In this document: piece after piece, positions 48,933 through 59,512 of the stretch
How positions within the stretch are numbered: the stretch's first letter is position 1
Layout of the letters: each line of letters opens with the position of its first letter
Assembly (NCBI RefSeq): GCF_007904105.1
Contig: NZ_CP042325.1
Location: 1,550,001-1,614,000, forward strand
Origin: Corynebacterium sp. sy039
GTDB taxonomy: Bacteria > Actinomycetota > Actinomycetes > Mycobacteriales > Mycobacteriaceae
Length of the DNA: 64,000 nt
Reading direction: 5' to 3'
Made by a program: the position numbers and the translations under genes
The notes under the pieces: generated by a model
Databases searched by the model: none
Seen by the model: the letters and a program-made list of their open reading frames with translations, nothing else
What the model was told of the DNA's origin: nothing

Positions 48933-50348
48933 CTAGAGCACCATTGCGGCACACCAGCCAGCAATGATCAACGGAATGTTATAGTGCAAGAATGTTGGGA
49001 TCACAGAGTCGCGAATGTGATCATGCTGCCCATCTGCGTTAAGTCCCGATGTAGGACCAAGAGTGGAATCTGATGCTGGTGAACCCGCATCTCCCAATGC
49101 GCCGGCAGCGCCAATGATTGCCACAGTTGCGGCAGGACTAAAGCCCAGAGAGACACACAACGGTACATAAATTGTGGCGATGATAGGCAGCGTAGAAAAG
49201 GAAGAACCAATGCCCATGGTCACAATAAGACCAACCACGAGCATGACAAATGCTGCCGCCGCCTTATTGCCACCAAAAAGGGCGGCAGAAGTGGTCACCA
49301 GTGACTCTACCTGTCCTGTTGCTTGCATAACAGCCGCAAATCCCTGCGCAGTAATCATGATGAATCCAATCATGGCCATCATTTTCATGCCTTGGCCAAA
49401 AAACATCATCTGCTTCACGCCAATTAACGGCACCGGTGACCATGAAAATCACCAAACCACTCAGCGCGCCAATCAAGAGTGAATCAGCCTCAGAGCCAGA
49501 AAGCTGCATCACCACTTGCACCACAAAAGTGACAATAATGGCAATGATTGCCACAGAAATTTTATAGGGAGAAATATCTTCTACCTGCACATTAGTTACT
49601 GGCTTATCGACGTAATCGCGCGGGCGTCGATAGCTAAAGAAAACAGCAATGAGCAAACCAAGGAACATACCAAGTGCAGGAATCGCCATGACCTGCATGA
49701 TGTTGATACCACTGGTGTCCATCCCCGCCTGCTCGATATTGTTGAGCAAAATCTCGTGCAAGAAAATAGAGCCGAAACCAACAGGAATCCACATATAGGT
49801 CGTGACCAAACCAAAGGTCAACACACACGCAATAAGGCGACGATCCACACGCATCTTATTCATAACCGACAGCAAAGGCGGAATAATCAGTGGAATAAAC
49901 GCAATATGCACGGGGATAAGATTTTGGCTCATCATCGACATTGCCAATGCCAGCAACCATAAGCCACTTGGTTACTGCCACCCGCTCGTACACTCACCTG
50001 AGGTTCATGCTGGCTATGCTGGTTTTTTGCGTGTGCGGTACCTGTCGCGCTGGTGTTTGCGTGTGCATTGGGCTGACTGGGGCTAATCCGACGCATAATT
50101 TTTTGCGCCAACAACACCGGCAACCCAGAATGAGCAACTGCCATAGCAAAAGCACCAAGCAACGCATAACTCAATGCAATTTTTGCCCCACCAGAGAGTC
50201 CTTCTTGAAAAGCAACCATCGTTGCTTCTAGTCCGATACCGGAAACAACACCACCAATAATCGCGCCAATAAATAAGGCGAGCACAACATGGATACGGGC
50301 TGCAGCAAGAATAAGCATGACCAGCACCGCAATTAAAACAGCATTCAT
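48933..50348 (-). pseudogene. YuiF/NhaC-type Na+/H+ antiporter family gene with two frameshifts
   Basis: A polytopic transporter of about 470 residues spread over three frames. Part 1 (from 50348, MNAVLIAVLVML) holds GGVVSGIGLEAT and ALSYALLGAFAMAVAHSGLP. It shifts frame between about 49990 and 49957 into part 2 (LALAMSMMSQNLIPVHIAFIP). The second shift is in a T6 run at 49398-49403: GDDVF continues correctly as [12 protein letters not shown] only if one T is removed. Part 3 contains [23 protein letters not shown] and [17 protein letters not shown]. All parts together make a normal family member. Either a recent pseudogene or sequencing errors; the family may move amino acids instead of Na+. 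Confidence 0.8.
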
Positions 50349-50437
50349 GCTTTTTAATCTACGGTACGGTATTGTTGCTCAGGAAATAACCACACAATTA
50401 GTGCATATAATTTTTACTTGCACATAAAATTACTCTT

Positions 50438-50977
50438 TTAGCGCAAACGATCTCGCTTATGAAATCCCAATCTAGGTCTAAACCCCTCTGGGCGTCGCAA
50501 CTGCGCTACCGCATCCCCAACAACTAGCCGAAACCTAGGCTGCATAGGCGGCATATGCATCACAGAAAACCAACCCACCTCAGTATTTTCCCCGTCAGCA
50601 GCATACGGTACAGCCGTATCATCAAGCACAGTACAACGCACCGCAGTATCCACATAACTGGTCACATCACCATTAGGGTAGGTGATCGGCCCTACTTTAC
50701 CCACCCCAAGCAAAGCCTCAACCTGCACATCAAGCCCAGTTTCTTCTTTTACCTCACGCACCGCTGCCACATGAGGCTCTTCATCAGGATCAACAATTCC
50801 CGTTACCGGTGTCCACTCGCCATTATCCGAGCGTTTAACCAACAACACCTCAGGAACCGCACCAATAGGAGCACCAGCTGGCACATCCTTGAGCACGATA
50901 GCAGTCACCCCAGGTAACCACAACTGCTCATGACCAATTTTCTCCCGCAACCGCACAATAAACTCTGGAGTTGGCAT
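50438..50977 (-). CDS. NUDIX hydrolase
   Basis: Hydrolase of nucleoside-diphosphate-linked compounds, 179 residues. The Nudix box, with the GX5EX7REUXEEXGU spacing, is at about 60-82: GIVDPDEEPHVAAV then REVKEETGLDV. Substrate cannot be read from sequence. It follows thrC by about 48 bp on the same strand, so they may be cotranscribed. The position between an antiporter and thrC gives no further clue. Confidence 0.88.
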   Translation of the reverse strand: MPTPEFIVRLREKIGHEQLWLPGVTAIVLKDVPAGAPIGAVPEVLLVKRSDNGEWTPVTGIVDPDEEPHVAAVREVKEETGLDVQVEALLGVGKVGPITYPNGDVTSYVDTAVRCTVLDDTAVPYAADGENTEVGWFSVMHMPPMQPRFRLVVGDAVAQLRRPEGFRPRLGFHKRDRLR

Positions 50978-51025
50978 AATCTTCTTCCTCAGTACCGAAC
51001 TGATAATACGATTCTCAACATCTTG

Positions 51026-52459
51026 CTAGGCATTTTCTTCGATAAGCTGTTTCACCGCAGCCACATCATTAGGCAGAGCAATCACACGATGTTCTACATC
51101 CATAATTGCAGCAAAACGCTCCGATACCGGCGGTTGCGTTCCCGTTGCCTCCACGATGATGTCACTAAACTTCACCGGCAACGCCGTCTCCAAGCACACA
51201 ATCGGACTATCAATTTCCTCACGCCACTGACGAGCCACTTTCACACCGTCGGCAGTATGCGGATCAATAAGCACACCAAGACGCTCATAACAATCACGAA
51301 TTGTCGCCACGCGATCCGAATGCGTGGACTTGCCCGAACGGAACCCATACTTATCAGCCGCTTGAGCAAAAGCAGGATCTGCACCGAGTGAAAAACCACC
51401 TTGTGCTACCTGAGTGCCAAAAAGCTCTGCGACGCGCTGAGCATCGCGCCCCAGCAAATCAAAAATAAAGCGCTCAAAGTTCGACGCGCGGGAAATATCC
51501 ATCGACGGCGAAGACGTCTCGTAAGTATCAGCACTGCTACGCACTCGATACTCCCCTGTGCGGAAAAACTCATCGAGCACATCGTTTTCGTTAGTGGCGA
51601 CAATCAGTTTATCTATATTCAGCCCCATCTGCTTAGCGATATGGCCAGCACAAATATCACCAAAGTTTCCAGTGGGAACGCTAAAACTTACTTTTTGATC
51701 ATTGGACTTGGTAACGTGCAAATACGAAGAGATGTAATACACAATCTGCGCCATAAGACGCGCCCAGTTAATAGAATTAACAGCCCCAATATGATACCGC
51801 TGCTTAAATTGCGCATCAGCAGAAACACTTTTGACAACATCTTGACAGTCATCAAAAACTCCGTCGAGAGCGATATTGAAGATATTAGGATCATGAAGCC
51901 CAAACATCTGCGCCTGCTGGAAAGGAGTCATACGACCTGCAGGAGTGAGCATAAAAATTTTAATCCCCCGACGCCCACGCATAGCATACTCAGCAGAAGA
52001 ACCCGTATCGCCAGAGGTCGCACCGAGGATGTTGAGACTCTGACCGCGCCTAGCAAGTTCATACTCAAATAGCTCACCTAAAAGCTGCATAGCCATATCC
52101 TTAAACGCCGCTGTTGGGCCTTCGGATACATGGGCAATGTACATTCCTGGTTCCAACTCAGTGACCGGAACAATCTCAGCAGCGCTAAACTTTGGCGTGG
52201 TGTAGGCACGCGCTGTCATAGCAGCAAGATCCTGGGCAGGGATATCGTTTTCGTCGATGAAAAGCGCAAGCACTTTTGCCGCTAACGCCGCATAGCCTTG
52301 CTCTTGAAGAATCGTGCGGAAAGAGTTGAGGGTGTCGTCGTCAAGCTGTGGATAGCTGCTAGGAAGATAAAGACCGCCATCGGGGGCTAGACCGCGCAGC
52401 AGAATATCGCTAAAGGAAGCAGGAGTGCGGGACTGATCACGGGTTGAAATGTAATACAC
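51026..52459 (-). CDS. thrC: Threonine synthase
   Basis: PLP enzyme converting O-phosphohomoserine to threonine. It starts with GTG at 52459 (MYYISTRDQSRTPASF, close to C. glutamicum ThrC) and has 477 residues. The PLP lysine is Lys120 in EGPTAAFKDMAMQLLGE; the phosphate loop region is NILGATSGDTGSSAEYAM. Other blocks are KVSFSVPTGNFGDICAGH and VATNENDVLDEFF. The gene is separate from hom-thrB, as in C. glutamicum. Confidence 0.95.
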   Translation of the reverse strand: MYYISTRDQSRTPASFSDILLRGLAPDGGLYLPSSYPQLDDDTLNSFRTILQEQGYAALAAKVLALFIDENDIPAQDLAAMTARAYTTPKFSAAEIVPVTELEPGMYIAHVSEGPTAAFKDMAMQLLGELFEYELARRGQSLNILGATSGDTGSSAEYAMRGRRGIKIFMLTPAGRMTPFQQAQMFGLHDPNIFNIALDGVFDDCQDVVKSVSADAQFKQRYHIGAVNSINWARLMAQIVYYISSYLHVTKSNDQKVSFSVPTGNFGDICAGHIAKQMGLNIDKLIVATNENDVLDEFFRTGEYRVRSSADTYETSSPSMDISRASNFERFIFDLLGRDAQRVAELFGTQVAQGGFSLGADPAFAQAADKYGFRSGKSTHSDRVATIRDCYERLGVLIDPHTADGVKVARQWREEIDSPIVCLETALPVKFSDIIVEATGTQPPVSERFAAIMDVEHRVIALPNDVAAVKQLIEENA

Positions 52460-52618
52460 TCTGACCAGCCTAGTGCTTTACTCATAGAACTAGCTATTTT
52501 TGCTCGACATTATTTTCATTTTTCTGCTTTTTCTTCTCTTAGCTTCTTCTCTTAGCGTGGTTTAGTAACTAAAATGGCTAAACGAATATCGTTTCGCATA
52601 GTGCCCAAGGAGTTTTGT

Positions 52619-53638
52619 ATGAAAGTGCTTATTACGGGGGGGGCGGGGTACATCGGCTCCACCATCGCCGCCTGTTGCGTAGACAATGGCATAACCCCCA
52701 TCATTCTTGATGACCTGAGCAAAGGACTACGTACCTTCGCCCAACCATATGCTTTCTATGAAGGCGACATTGCCGATACTAAGCTCCTCACAACAATCAC
52801 CACCGAGCATGATATTGACGCAGTTATTCATTGCGCTGCCAAAATTGTTGTTCCAGAATCTGTCGAACAGCCCCTTGATTACTATCACAACAATGTCGGC
52901 AAATCTATTACGCTTATTCGCACTCTTTCTGAACTTGGTATTAAGCGGTTTATTCTTAGCTCTACTGCGTCCATGTATGAAGCAGGTGAGGATCATCTTG
53001 TCGACGAGCACTCTGTAGTTGCACCACACAGCCCTTATTCTGCCTCAAAATGGATGCTAGAGAGAATACTGTCTGACTTCGCACACACTGGAAAATTAGA
53101 TGTTATTTCTTTGCGGTATTTCAATCCCATTGGTGCTGATCCACATATGCGTAGTGGACTGCAAGATCCGCATCCGACGCATGCACTGGGGAAGATGATT
53201 GAGGCACATAACGAACGACGTGCCTTTACTGTCACTGGAGTGGATTGGGATACTCGTGATGGTTCAGCTTTGCGCGATTATGTGCACGTGTGGGATTTAG
53301 CTCGCGCTCATATTGCTACTCTTGAGCGCTTTGACCAGGTTATCTCTGCCGCTGCACAACCTGGTTATGAGGTTATCAATCTTGGCACCGGCACTGGAAC
53401 CACAGTGTATGAACTTGCCGCTGCTTTCCAAGAAGCAACAGGTACCGCACTCGAAATTGTCACTGCTGCGCCACGACTAGGCGATGTCATCGGCTGTGCC
53501 ACGAAGAGCAATAAAGCAGCCGAACTATTGGGGTGGCAGGCTGAACTCAGCATTGCTCAGGGAGTGTTGCATTCTATCGAGTGGGGCAAAAAACTACCGG
53601 CAATCCTCGAAAAGGAAAACACACTAATGGCAGATTAA
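52619..53638 (+). CDS. galE: NAD-dependent UDP-glucose 4-epimerase family protein
   Basis: Extended short-chain dehydrogenase, 339 residues from ATG 52619, fixed by AAGGAG 8 nt upstream. The NAD-binding GGAGYIG is at 7-13, and the catalytic Tyr-Lys pair is in PYSASKWMLE; SLRYFNPIGADP and RDYVHVWDLARAH are GalE blocks. It presumably interconverts UDP-glucose and UDP-galactose for wall arabinogalactan, though other UDP-sugars are possible. It is divergent from thrC. Confidence 0.88.
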   Translation: MKVLITGGAGYIGSTIAACCVDNGITPIILDDLSKGLRTFAQPYAFYEGDIADTKLLTTITTEHDIDAVIHCAAKIVVPESVEQPLDYYHNNVGKSITLIRTLSELGIKRFILSSTASMYEAGEDHLVDEHSVVAPHSPYSASKWMLERILSDFAHTGKLDVISLRYFNPIGADPHMRSGLQDPHPTHALGKMIEAHNERRAFTVTGVDWDTRDGSALRDYVHVWDLARAHIATLERFDQVISAAAQPGYEVINLGTGTGTTVYELAAAFQEATGTALEIVTAAPRLGDVIGCATKSNKAAELLGWQAELSIAQGVLHSIEWGKKLPAILEKENTLMAD

Positions 53639-53678
53639 TGCCTAGCTCAGCGCCTAACTGCGTCTGGCAGCTTAGTGT

Positions 53679-53987
53679 TTAGCTGCGTCGATTGAGCAGT
53701 TCTTCAATTAAGCCATTGAGCACTACCGACGCAGCGCTATCCCTGGCATCTTTCTTGGGTGCGTCATGATAATTATGGTGCTGTGTACGCGTAGCGTCTG
53801 ATTGCAGCGGTGATGCAGGGGTAGTGCCGTCCACAATGATTTCTATGTAGTCCTCTGTGATATGCACGGCAGCGTCATCAGACACTCGCATATTTTCCCC
53901 AGCTTCGACCAAAGTGCGCAATTGCCCAAAAGTGAGGTCGTTAATTGCTAGAGAGATTTTTACTGCGGAAGGGTTATTAGTGTTCAT
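53679..53987 (-). CDS. Conserved actinobacterial hypothetical protein
   Basis: 102 residues. I do not recognise a named family. The first half looks globular (KISLAINDLTFGQLRTLVEAG, then IEIIVDG), followed by a low-complexity His/Asp/Ser linker and a short helix (VVLNGLIEELLNRR). It lies 70 bp before glnE on the same strand direction and convergent with galE. No signal peptide or membrane helix. Confidence 0.65.
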   Translation of the reverse strand: MNTNNPSAVKISLAINDLTFGQLRTLVEAGENMRVSDDAAVHITEDYIEIIVDGTTPASPLQSDATRTQHHNYHDAPKKDARDSAASVVLNGLIEELLNRRS

Positions 53988-54056
53988 TCTGTACTCCTTA
54001 TCGTGTTATTGGTGAGAGCTTAACTCACTATAAGCTCACTATATGTGGATGGTAAA

Positions 54057-57000
54057 TCATTCATGCTCGCTTATCATCTCTCCCCAAAAGACTTGGTCGA
54101 CTACTTGCCGCGCGCGCCTAGTCACTTTGAGATAATTCTCAACAAATTCTTGAGAATTATGTGGGTCCCATCCGGCTGCACCGGCAACAGCAACAAGCTG
54201 CGCTCCTGGTTTTGGTATTTGATCTGTTCGTTTTCCGCGAACAAGAACAATGGCATTTCGAGCTTTTGTTGCAGTCAACCATGCCTGTTTGAGAATATCC
54301 ACCTGCTGCGCAGAAATGATTTCTTTTTCTTTAATAACGTCTAGGACTTCAAGGGTAGAGGTATTATGCAGTTGTTCATATTGATGTGCATGCATCAATG
54401 TCAGCAATTGCACTGTCCATTCAATATCGGTCAGTGCTCCACGCCCTAGTTTTGTATGCGTATTACGATCTGCCCCGCGCGGCAAGCGCTCATTATCCAC
54501 TCGCGCTTTCATACGACGCACCTCACGAATAACTTTTTCGGTAGCGCCTTGTTCGGGATAACGATATTTGTCAATCATGTGCAAAAACCGTTGTCCTAAT
54601 TCTTTATCCCCTGCGATCCATGTCGCACGCAATAAGGCTTGTATCTCCCATATTTCACCCCAGCGCTGGTAATACTGATCGTAGGATTCCAGGGTGCGCA
54701 CCACTGCCCCAGAGCGACCTTCAGGACGTAATCCTAAATCTACTTCTAGTGGTGGGTCACCTGATGGTTTCGCTAAACGTGTTCGTAGCCGATCACAAAT
54801 TGTGATTGCCCAGCGTACTGCATCATTTTCTTCGACTCCTTCACAGGGGTCGCACACAAACATCACATCGGCATCAGAACCATACCCTAGTTCTGCGCCT
54901 CCCAATCTCCCCATACCAATGATGCTTATCGACGCAGGTTGCGTTTCCACTTCCCCTTTATTCAGTGAGTCTGCAATTTCTGCAGTTAATGCTGCTTCTA
55001 ATACGGCATCCCAGATATATGACAAATCAAGGCATACTTCTTGTACGCTTAACATTCCCAAAATATCTGCCGACGATATGCGAGCTAATTCCACTCGCCT
55101 GAGGGCACGCGCTACTGAAATAGCTTTATCAGGGTCTTTATGTCTACTTGCTGCTTTGATCAATGATGCTGCTGGATTCGTGCTTCGCCGTTCTAGTAGC
55201 TTGGGTCCTGCTGCCCCGTCACCAAGTTGCTTGACCACATCAGGTGCAGAGATGAGCAGATCAGAGGTATAGGGCGAGTTGCCAAGAATCTTCATCAAAC
55301 GCTGCCCGACAATCCCCTCATCACGCAACATTCTCAGGAACCAAATACGGTCATGAGCTGCGTCGGAGAGCTTACGGTAGTTGAGCAAACCAGCATCAGG
55401 ATCAGCTGTATCGGATAACCAATCCATAAGCGTTGGCAAGAGCATTGCTTGAATTTTTGCTTTACGACTCTTCCCTGAGGCTAAGGCTTTAAGGTGCTCA
55501 AAAGCACGATCGGCATATTTATAGCCCAGTGCAGCAAGTTGTAGTTTTGCGGCTTGTTCAGAAAGTTTGATCGCGTCTGTAGAAAAGTTCACCACCGAGT
55601 TCAACAGTGGTCGATAGAATAAGCGATTATGCAATTGGGCAATGGTAGAGCGTACTTTTTTGAGATCCGTATCTAGTTTATCAACGCTTGAATACTGTTC
55701 ATGCCCACGATAACCTGCAGCATGAGCGAGCCAGCGCCAGTTTTTTTGGTCATCGTGTTCTGGCAAAGTATGGGTTCGTTTAACTTTTTGCAACTGGAGT
55801 CGGTGCTCCAATAGGCGCAAAAACTCATAAGAGTTAATCAGTTCTGCACCATCTTCACGCCCAATATAGCCTCCTTTTATCAAGGCCGCTAATGCGTCAA
55901 TGGTGGCAGGTGTACGCAAAGACTCATCGCTACGCCCATGCACCATCTGCAAAAGTTGCACAGCGAACTCAACATCGCGCAAGCCACCTTCACCGAGTTT
56001 AAGTTCTCTGTCTTTAAGGTTTTTCGGCACATTGTCAAGGACACGTCCACGCATCGCTTGCACATCGTCGACAAAAGATTCTCGTTGGCTCGCATTCCAT
56101 ACCATTGGCGACAATGCTTCTTGATAACGTTTGCCCAGGTTCATACTGCCCGTCATAGGACGAGCTTTTAGTAGTGCTTGGAATTCCCATGTATGCGCCC
56201 ACCGCTTGTAATAAGCAATATGTGATTCTAGGGTACGAACCAATGCGCCACGCTTTCCTTCCGGACGTAACGCTGCGTCTACCTCAAAAAAGGATCGACA
56301 TCCAATACGAATAAACTCACTAGCCAAGCGGGTGGTTTTTGAGTCTGCAGGCTCGGCGACAAAGACCACATCTACATCAGAAATATAGTTGAGCTCCCGA
56401 GCACCACTTTTACCCATCGCAATAACGCAAAGTTGCGCATTAAGTGATTGTTCTCCATAGGTATTGCGTACTGCTACGCTAAGTGCAGCACTTAGTGCAG
56501 CATCAGCCAAATCTGTGAGCGATCTACTAATCACGCTAAAGGGAACGTGAGGCTGACCTAGGCGTTTATCATTTTCTGGATAAGTTCCTGCTAAATCATG
56601 TGCTGCAATGCGCATAAGTAAACTGCGATACACCTTTTTTAAGGTTATTTCTGCTTCAACCCCACCTAAAGCAGCACGGTAAGTACCAACAGTTGTGCGC
56701 TGAGAACAGGCTGTATCTTGTGGCATATTTCCCTGTTGTTCTTGGCCTACTACCTGATGGTCTGCTACCTGAACATCACCATGTTGCTCACTCGAACAGC
56801 TCGAATCAAAAGCAGGAACAGCACCTACACACCCTAAAAGGGTACTGAGCATTTCTGCTGCACTAGGTATATCTTCTGCAAGAAATTTCCACTCAGTAGG
56901 ATTAGCAACCAAATGATCGCCAAGCACTGAAGACGCACCTAACAATGCAATCAAACGCACTCGCAATGCTATATCAGTACACATAGCTTCATCTAATTGC

Positions 57001-57227
57001 TTATAGCCACCTGTTGCAGCCTCATCTTCTTGAAGTGCATCCATAAGACGAATGAGGTTATTTAATGCCAGATTAGCGTCGGCAGCACCACTAAGCGCCC
57101 ACAAAAGTTCTGTGGATTGTTCATTGAGCCACCCTAGGCGTTCTAGGTCTTCTTTGGCATGGGCACCAGTGAGACTCAAACTAGCTGGGGTAGGTAGTGC
57201 TTTTCTGCTGGTACGTGGATGTGTCAC
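54057..57227 (-). CDS. glnE: Glutamine synthetase adenylyltransferase / adenylyl-removing enzyme
   Basis: Bifunctional enzyme that adds AMP to, and removes it from, the tyrosine of GlnA. It starts with GTG directly after the glnA2 stop. It has 1056 residues with two nucleotidyltransferase domains: the first with NYISDVDVVFVAEP and the second with LGYGSDADVMFVCDP, each showing the paired metal-binding Asp. ALRPEGKRGALVRTLES and GLRPEGRSGAVVRTLES are the matching conserved stretches. A Ser/Gln/Thr-rich insertion lies near residues 150-180. The operon glnA2-glnE is conserved in actinobacteria. Confidence 0.95.
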   Translation of the reverse strand: MTHPRTSRKALPTPASLSLTGAHAKEDLERLGWLNEQSTELLWALSGAADANLALNNLIRLMDALQEDEAATGGYKQLDEAMCTDIALRVRLIALLGASSVLGDHLVANPTEWKFLAEDIPSAAEMLSTLLGCVGAVPAFDSSCSSEQHGDVQVADHQVVGQEQQGNMPQDTACSQRTTVGTYRAALGGVEAEITLKKVYRSLLMRIAAHDLAGTYPENDKRLGQPHVPFSVISRSLTDLADAALSAALSVAVRNTYGEQSLNAQLCVIAMGKSGARELNYISDVDVVFVAEPADSKTTRLASEFIRIGCRSFFEVDAALRPEGKRGALVRTLESHIAYYKRWAHTWEFQALLKARPMTGSMNLGKRYQEALSPMVWNASQRESFVDDVQAMRGRVLDNVPKNLKDRELKLGEGGLRDVEFAVQLLQMVHGRSDESLRTPATIDALAALIKGGYIGREDGAELINSYEFLRLLEHRLQLQKVKRTHTLPEHDDQKNWRWLAHAAGYRGHEQYSSVDKLDTDLKKVRSTIAQLHNRLFYRPLLNSVVNFSTDAIKLSEQAAKLQLAALGYKYADRAFEHLKALASGKSRKAKIQAMLLPTLMDWLSDTADPDAGLLNYRKLSDAAHDRIWFLRMLRDEGIVGQRLMKILGNSPYTSDLLISAPDVVKQLGDGAAGPKLLERRSTNPAASLIKAASRHKDPDKAISVARALRRVELARISSADILGMLSVQEVCLDLSYIWDAVLEAALTAEIADSLNKGEVETQPASISIIGMGRLGGAELGYGSDADVMFVCDPCEGVEENDAVRWAITICDRLRTRLAKPSGDPPLEVDLGLRPEGRSGAVVRTLESYDQYYQRWGEIWEIQALLRATWIAGDKELGQRFLHMIDKYRYPEQGATEKVIREVRRMKARVDNERLPRGADRNTHTKLGRGALTDIEWTVQLLTLMHAHQYEQLHNTSTLEVLDVIKEKEIISAQQVDILKQAWLTATKARNAIVLVRGKRTDQIPKPGAQLVAVAGAAGWDPHNSQEFVENYLKVTRRARQVVDQVFWGEMISEHE

Positions 57228-58568
57228 TTAATACTCCAAGTTATGCATCAATTCCCAGGGAGTAATTTGGCGCTGATAGTCGTGCCATTCCCGCCATTTA
57301 TTCCTAAGGAAGAACTCAAATACGTGTTCACCAAGAACTTCTGCGGCAAATTCAGATTTTTCCATTTCGCGTAGTGCTTGATCGAGACTAGACGGCAAAT
57401 CTACATAACCTAATGCACGACGCTCTCGTCTACTGAGTAAACTAACGTCTTCTTCAGCTGCGTCGCCAAGCTCATACCCCTCGCGAATACCTTTCAGACC
57501 CGCGCCAAGCAAAACAGCAAGTGCCAAATAAGGATTGCACGCTGAATCAGGAGAACGCACTTCAATCCGACGTGACTCTGCTTTGGTTATTCGATATGTG
57601 GGGACGCGAACAAGAGCAGAACGATTAGATACGCCCCAATTGGCAGCAGTAGGTGCTTCATTACCAAATAGAATCCTCTTATAGGAATTAGTCCATTGGT
57701 TAGTGATGGCAGAAAACTCACTTGCGTGCGTGAGAATACCAGCAATGAACTGCTTTGCTGTGGTAGAAAGGCTGTACTCCTCATCAGGATCATGAAAGGC
57801 GTTCATATCTCCCTCAAAAAGAGACATATGCGTGTGCATTGCAGAACCTGCGTGCTCAGTAAAAGGTTTAGGCATAAAAGTAGCACTTACCCCGTTGAGT
57901 AATGCGACCTGCTTCATCACATAGCGGAAAGTCATAATGTTATCTGCCATTGTGAGAGCATCAGCATGACGTAAATCTATTTCTTGCTGCCCCGGTGCAG
58001 TCTCATGATGAGAAAACTCTACTGGAATCCCCATTTCCTCTAATGCAATCATCGCTTGACGACGAAATTGCGGGGCATCATTATGACTAGCCTGATCAAA
58101 ATACCCGCCATTGTCCGTAGGAATAGGTGGCTGGCCTTCAGTTTTTAAGGAACGGACAAGATAAAACTCAACCTCAGGCGATACCATACATGAGAAACCG
58201 TCGTCAGCAGCACTTTCTACTTGCTTACGCAAGACTTGACGTGGATCAGAATAAGACGGATTGCCATCTGGATTCATAATGTCACAGAACATCCGTGCAG
58301 TTTTTAAGGGCGAGTCATCATCGTCGAAAGGCAATAACTGAAATGTTGAGGGGTCTGGACGAGCAATGGTATCCGCCTCAGATATTCGGGAAAATCCTTC
58401 AATGGCTGAACCATCAAAACCAATGCCTTCCTCAAAAGCAGACTCTAATTCTGCCGGAGCCACTGATACAGACTTAAGCGATCCCATAATGTCGGTAAAC
58501 CATAGGCGAACGAACTTGATGTCACGCTCTTCGACGGTGCGCAGCACATATTCCATTTGTGATTCCAT
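57228..58568 (-). CDS. glnA2: Glutamine synthetase-like protein GlnA2
   Basis: A GSI-alpha type glutamine synthetase, 446 residues. Blocks are IGFDGSAIEGFSRI, SPEVEFYLV, HHETAPGQQEIDL, HAGSAMHTHMSLF and NRSALVRVPTYR. It lacks the adenylylation tyrosine context of GlnA ([11 protein letters not shown]); here the region reads ALGYVDLPSSLDQAL, so GlnE is unlikely to modify it. In C. glutamicum GlnA2 contributes little to growth. Its stop abuts the GTG of glnE. Confidence 0.93.
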   Translation of the reverse strand: MESQMEYVLRTVEERDIKFVRLWFTDIMGSLKSVSVAPAELESAFEEGIGFDGSAIEGFSRISEADTIARPDPSTFQLLPFDDDDSPLKTARMFCDIMNPDGNPSYSDPRQVLRKQVESAADDGFSCMVSPEVEFYLVRSLKTEGQPPIPTDNGGYFDQASHNDAPQFRRQAMIALEEMGIPVEFSHHETAPGQQEIDLRHADALTMADNIMTFRYVMKQVALLNGVSATFMPKPFTEHAGSAMHTHMSLFEGDMNAFHDPDEEYSLSTTAKQFIAGILTHASEFSAITNQWTNSYKRILFGNEAPTAANWGVSNRSALVRVPTYRITKAESRRIEVRSPDSACNPYLALAVLLGAGLKGIREGYELGDAAEEDVSLLSRRERRALGYVDLPSSLDQALREMEKSEFAAEVLGEHVFEFFLRNKWREWHDYQRQITPWELMHNLEY

Positions 58569-58747
58569 GTTTCTACGATACTTTCTATCTGCGGATTTAT
58601 ACGAGATAAGCGAGCCTTAATGATTCCCCTCCCCCGTTTGGGGTGATATGTCGCCCCTCAATGTTTTACTCAACCCTATCGAACATACTTTCCATAATCA
58701 AGGGTTGTGGAGAAAATTCCTAACACTTACTAACACAAAGGAGAAAA

Positions 58748-59476
58748 ATGCTGGCAATAATGTTGAGTAATCAGGATGCGCAAGCACTGAGTAAGGCATG
58801 GCGTCGTTATCAGGCGTTACTGAAAAAAGCTCATGCGAGCACCAATGAACATGAAAAGCGCTGCTACCAGAGCAAAGCTCATGCGTTGCTACAGCAGCAT
58901 CATCTTTTTAGCTCTCATTTGGTATCGGTATCTTTTGCACTACGTCCACTACGCAAAGCAGGGCAATACCAGCTCATCCAAGCAATCTGCCAGTTTCATG
59001 GGCTCAACGCCATCATGGATAAATCCATAGATGCTGTTGTGGTCAGCGGTAATAGATCTCATCTGGCACGCTCATGGGAAACCATTACGTTTATCGTCAA
59101 TCAACTACACACTTTGGCGCATACTGCACACACCACAAGCACATTTACCCACCATGAATTACGTACTTTTATCAATAATTACTATCAAGCGTTTATTCGC
59201 ACATTTCGCACTCATTATGCACTGCACACAGGACTGATGCGCACAAACCACGACTTAAATTTTTACACTCAGAGCAATAATGTAATTGCACTTCATCAAC
59301 ATCATCATTACCTACGCAACAGATCTGCCGTCAATTCCCCCAACACCAATATCCACTCCATACAATCTCATGAAGCAGAAAGAATAAAACTTTTAAGCAC
59401 TAATCCGCGTATTGCCGGAATGACGTACGGCTGCAAGGATGGCTTGAGCACATTAAAGAGTGCTTATTCACAGTGA
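58748..59476 (+). CDS. DUF2786-like hypothetical protein
   Basis: 242 residues, rich in His, Gln and Asn. The first 50 residues (YQALLKKAHASTNEHEKR, then SKAHALLQQHHL) resemble a DUF2786 N-terminal domain, which is usually a short helical module. The rest shows no domain that I recognise. There is no signal peptide. An RBS, AAAGGAG, precedes ATG 58748. A gene of similar size sits in the same place, between glnA2 and galK, in C. glutamicum. The tail is histidine-rich (ALHQHHHYLRN). Confidence 0.65.
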   Translation: MLAIMLSNQDAQALSKAWRRYQALLKKAHASTNEHEKRCYQSKAHALLQQHHLFSSHLVSVSFALRPLRKAGQYQLIQAICQFHGLNAIMDKSIDAVVVSGNRSHLARSWETITFIVNQLHTLAHTAHTTSTFTHHELRTFINNYYQAFIRTFRTHYALHTGLMRTNHDLNFYTQSNNVIALHQHHHYLRNRSAVNSPNTNIHSIQSHEAERIKLLSTNPRIAGMTYGCKDGLSTLKSAYSQ

Positions 59477-59512
59477 GTACAGCTATCACACAAACACTAT
59501 TCCTGGTAAAAC

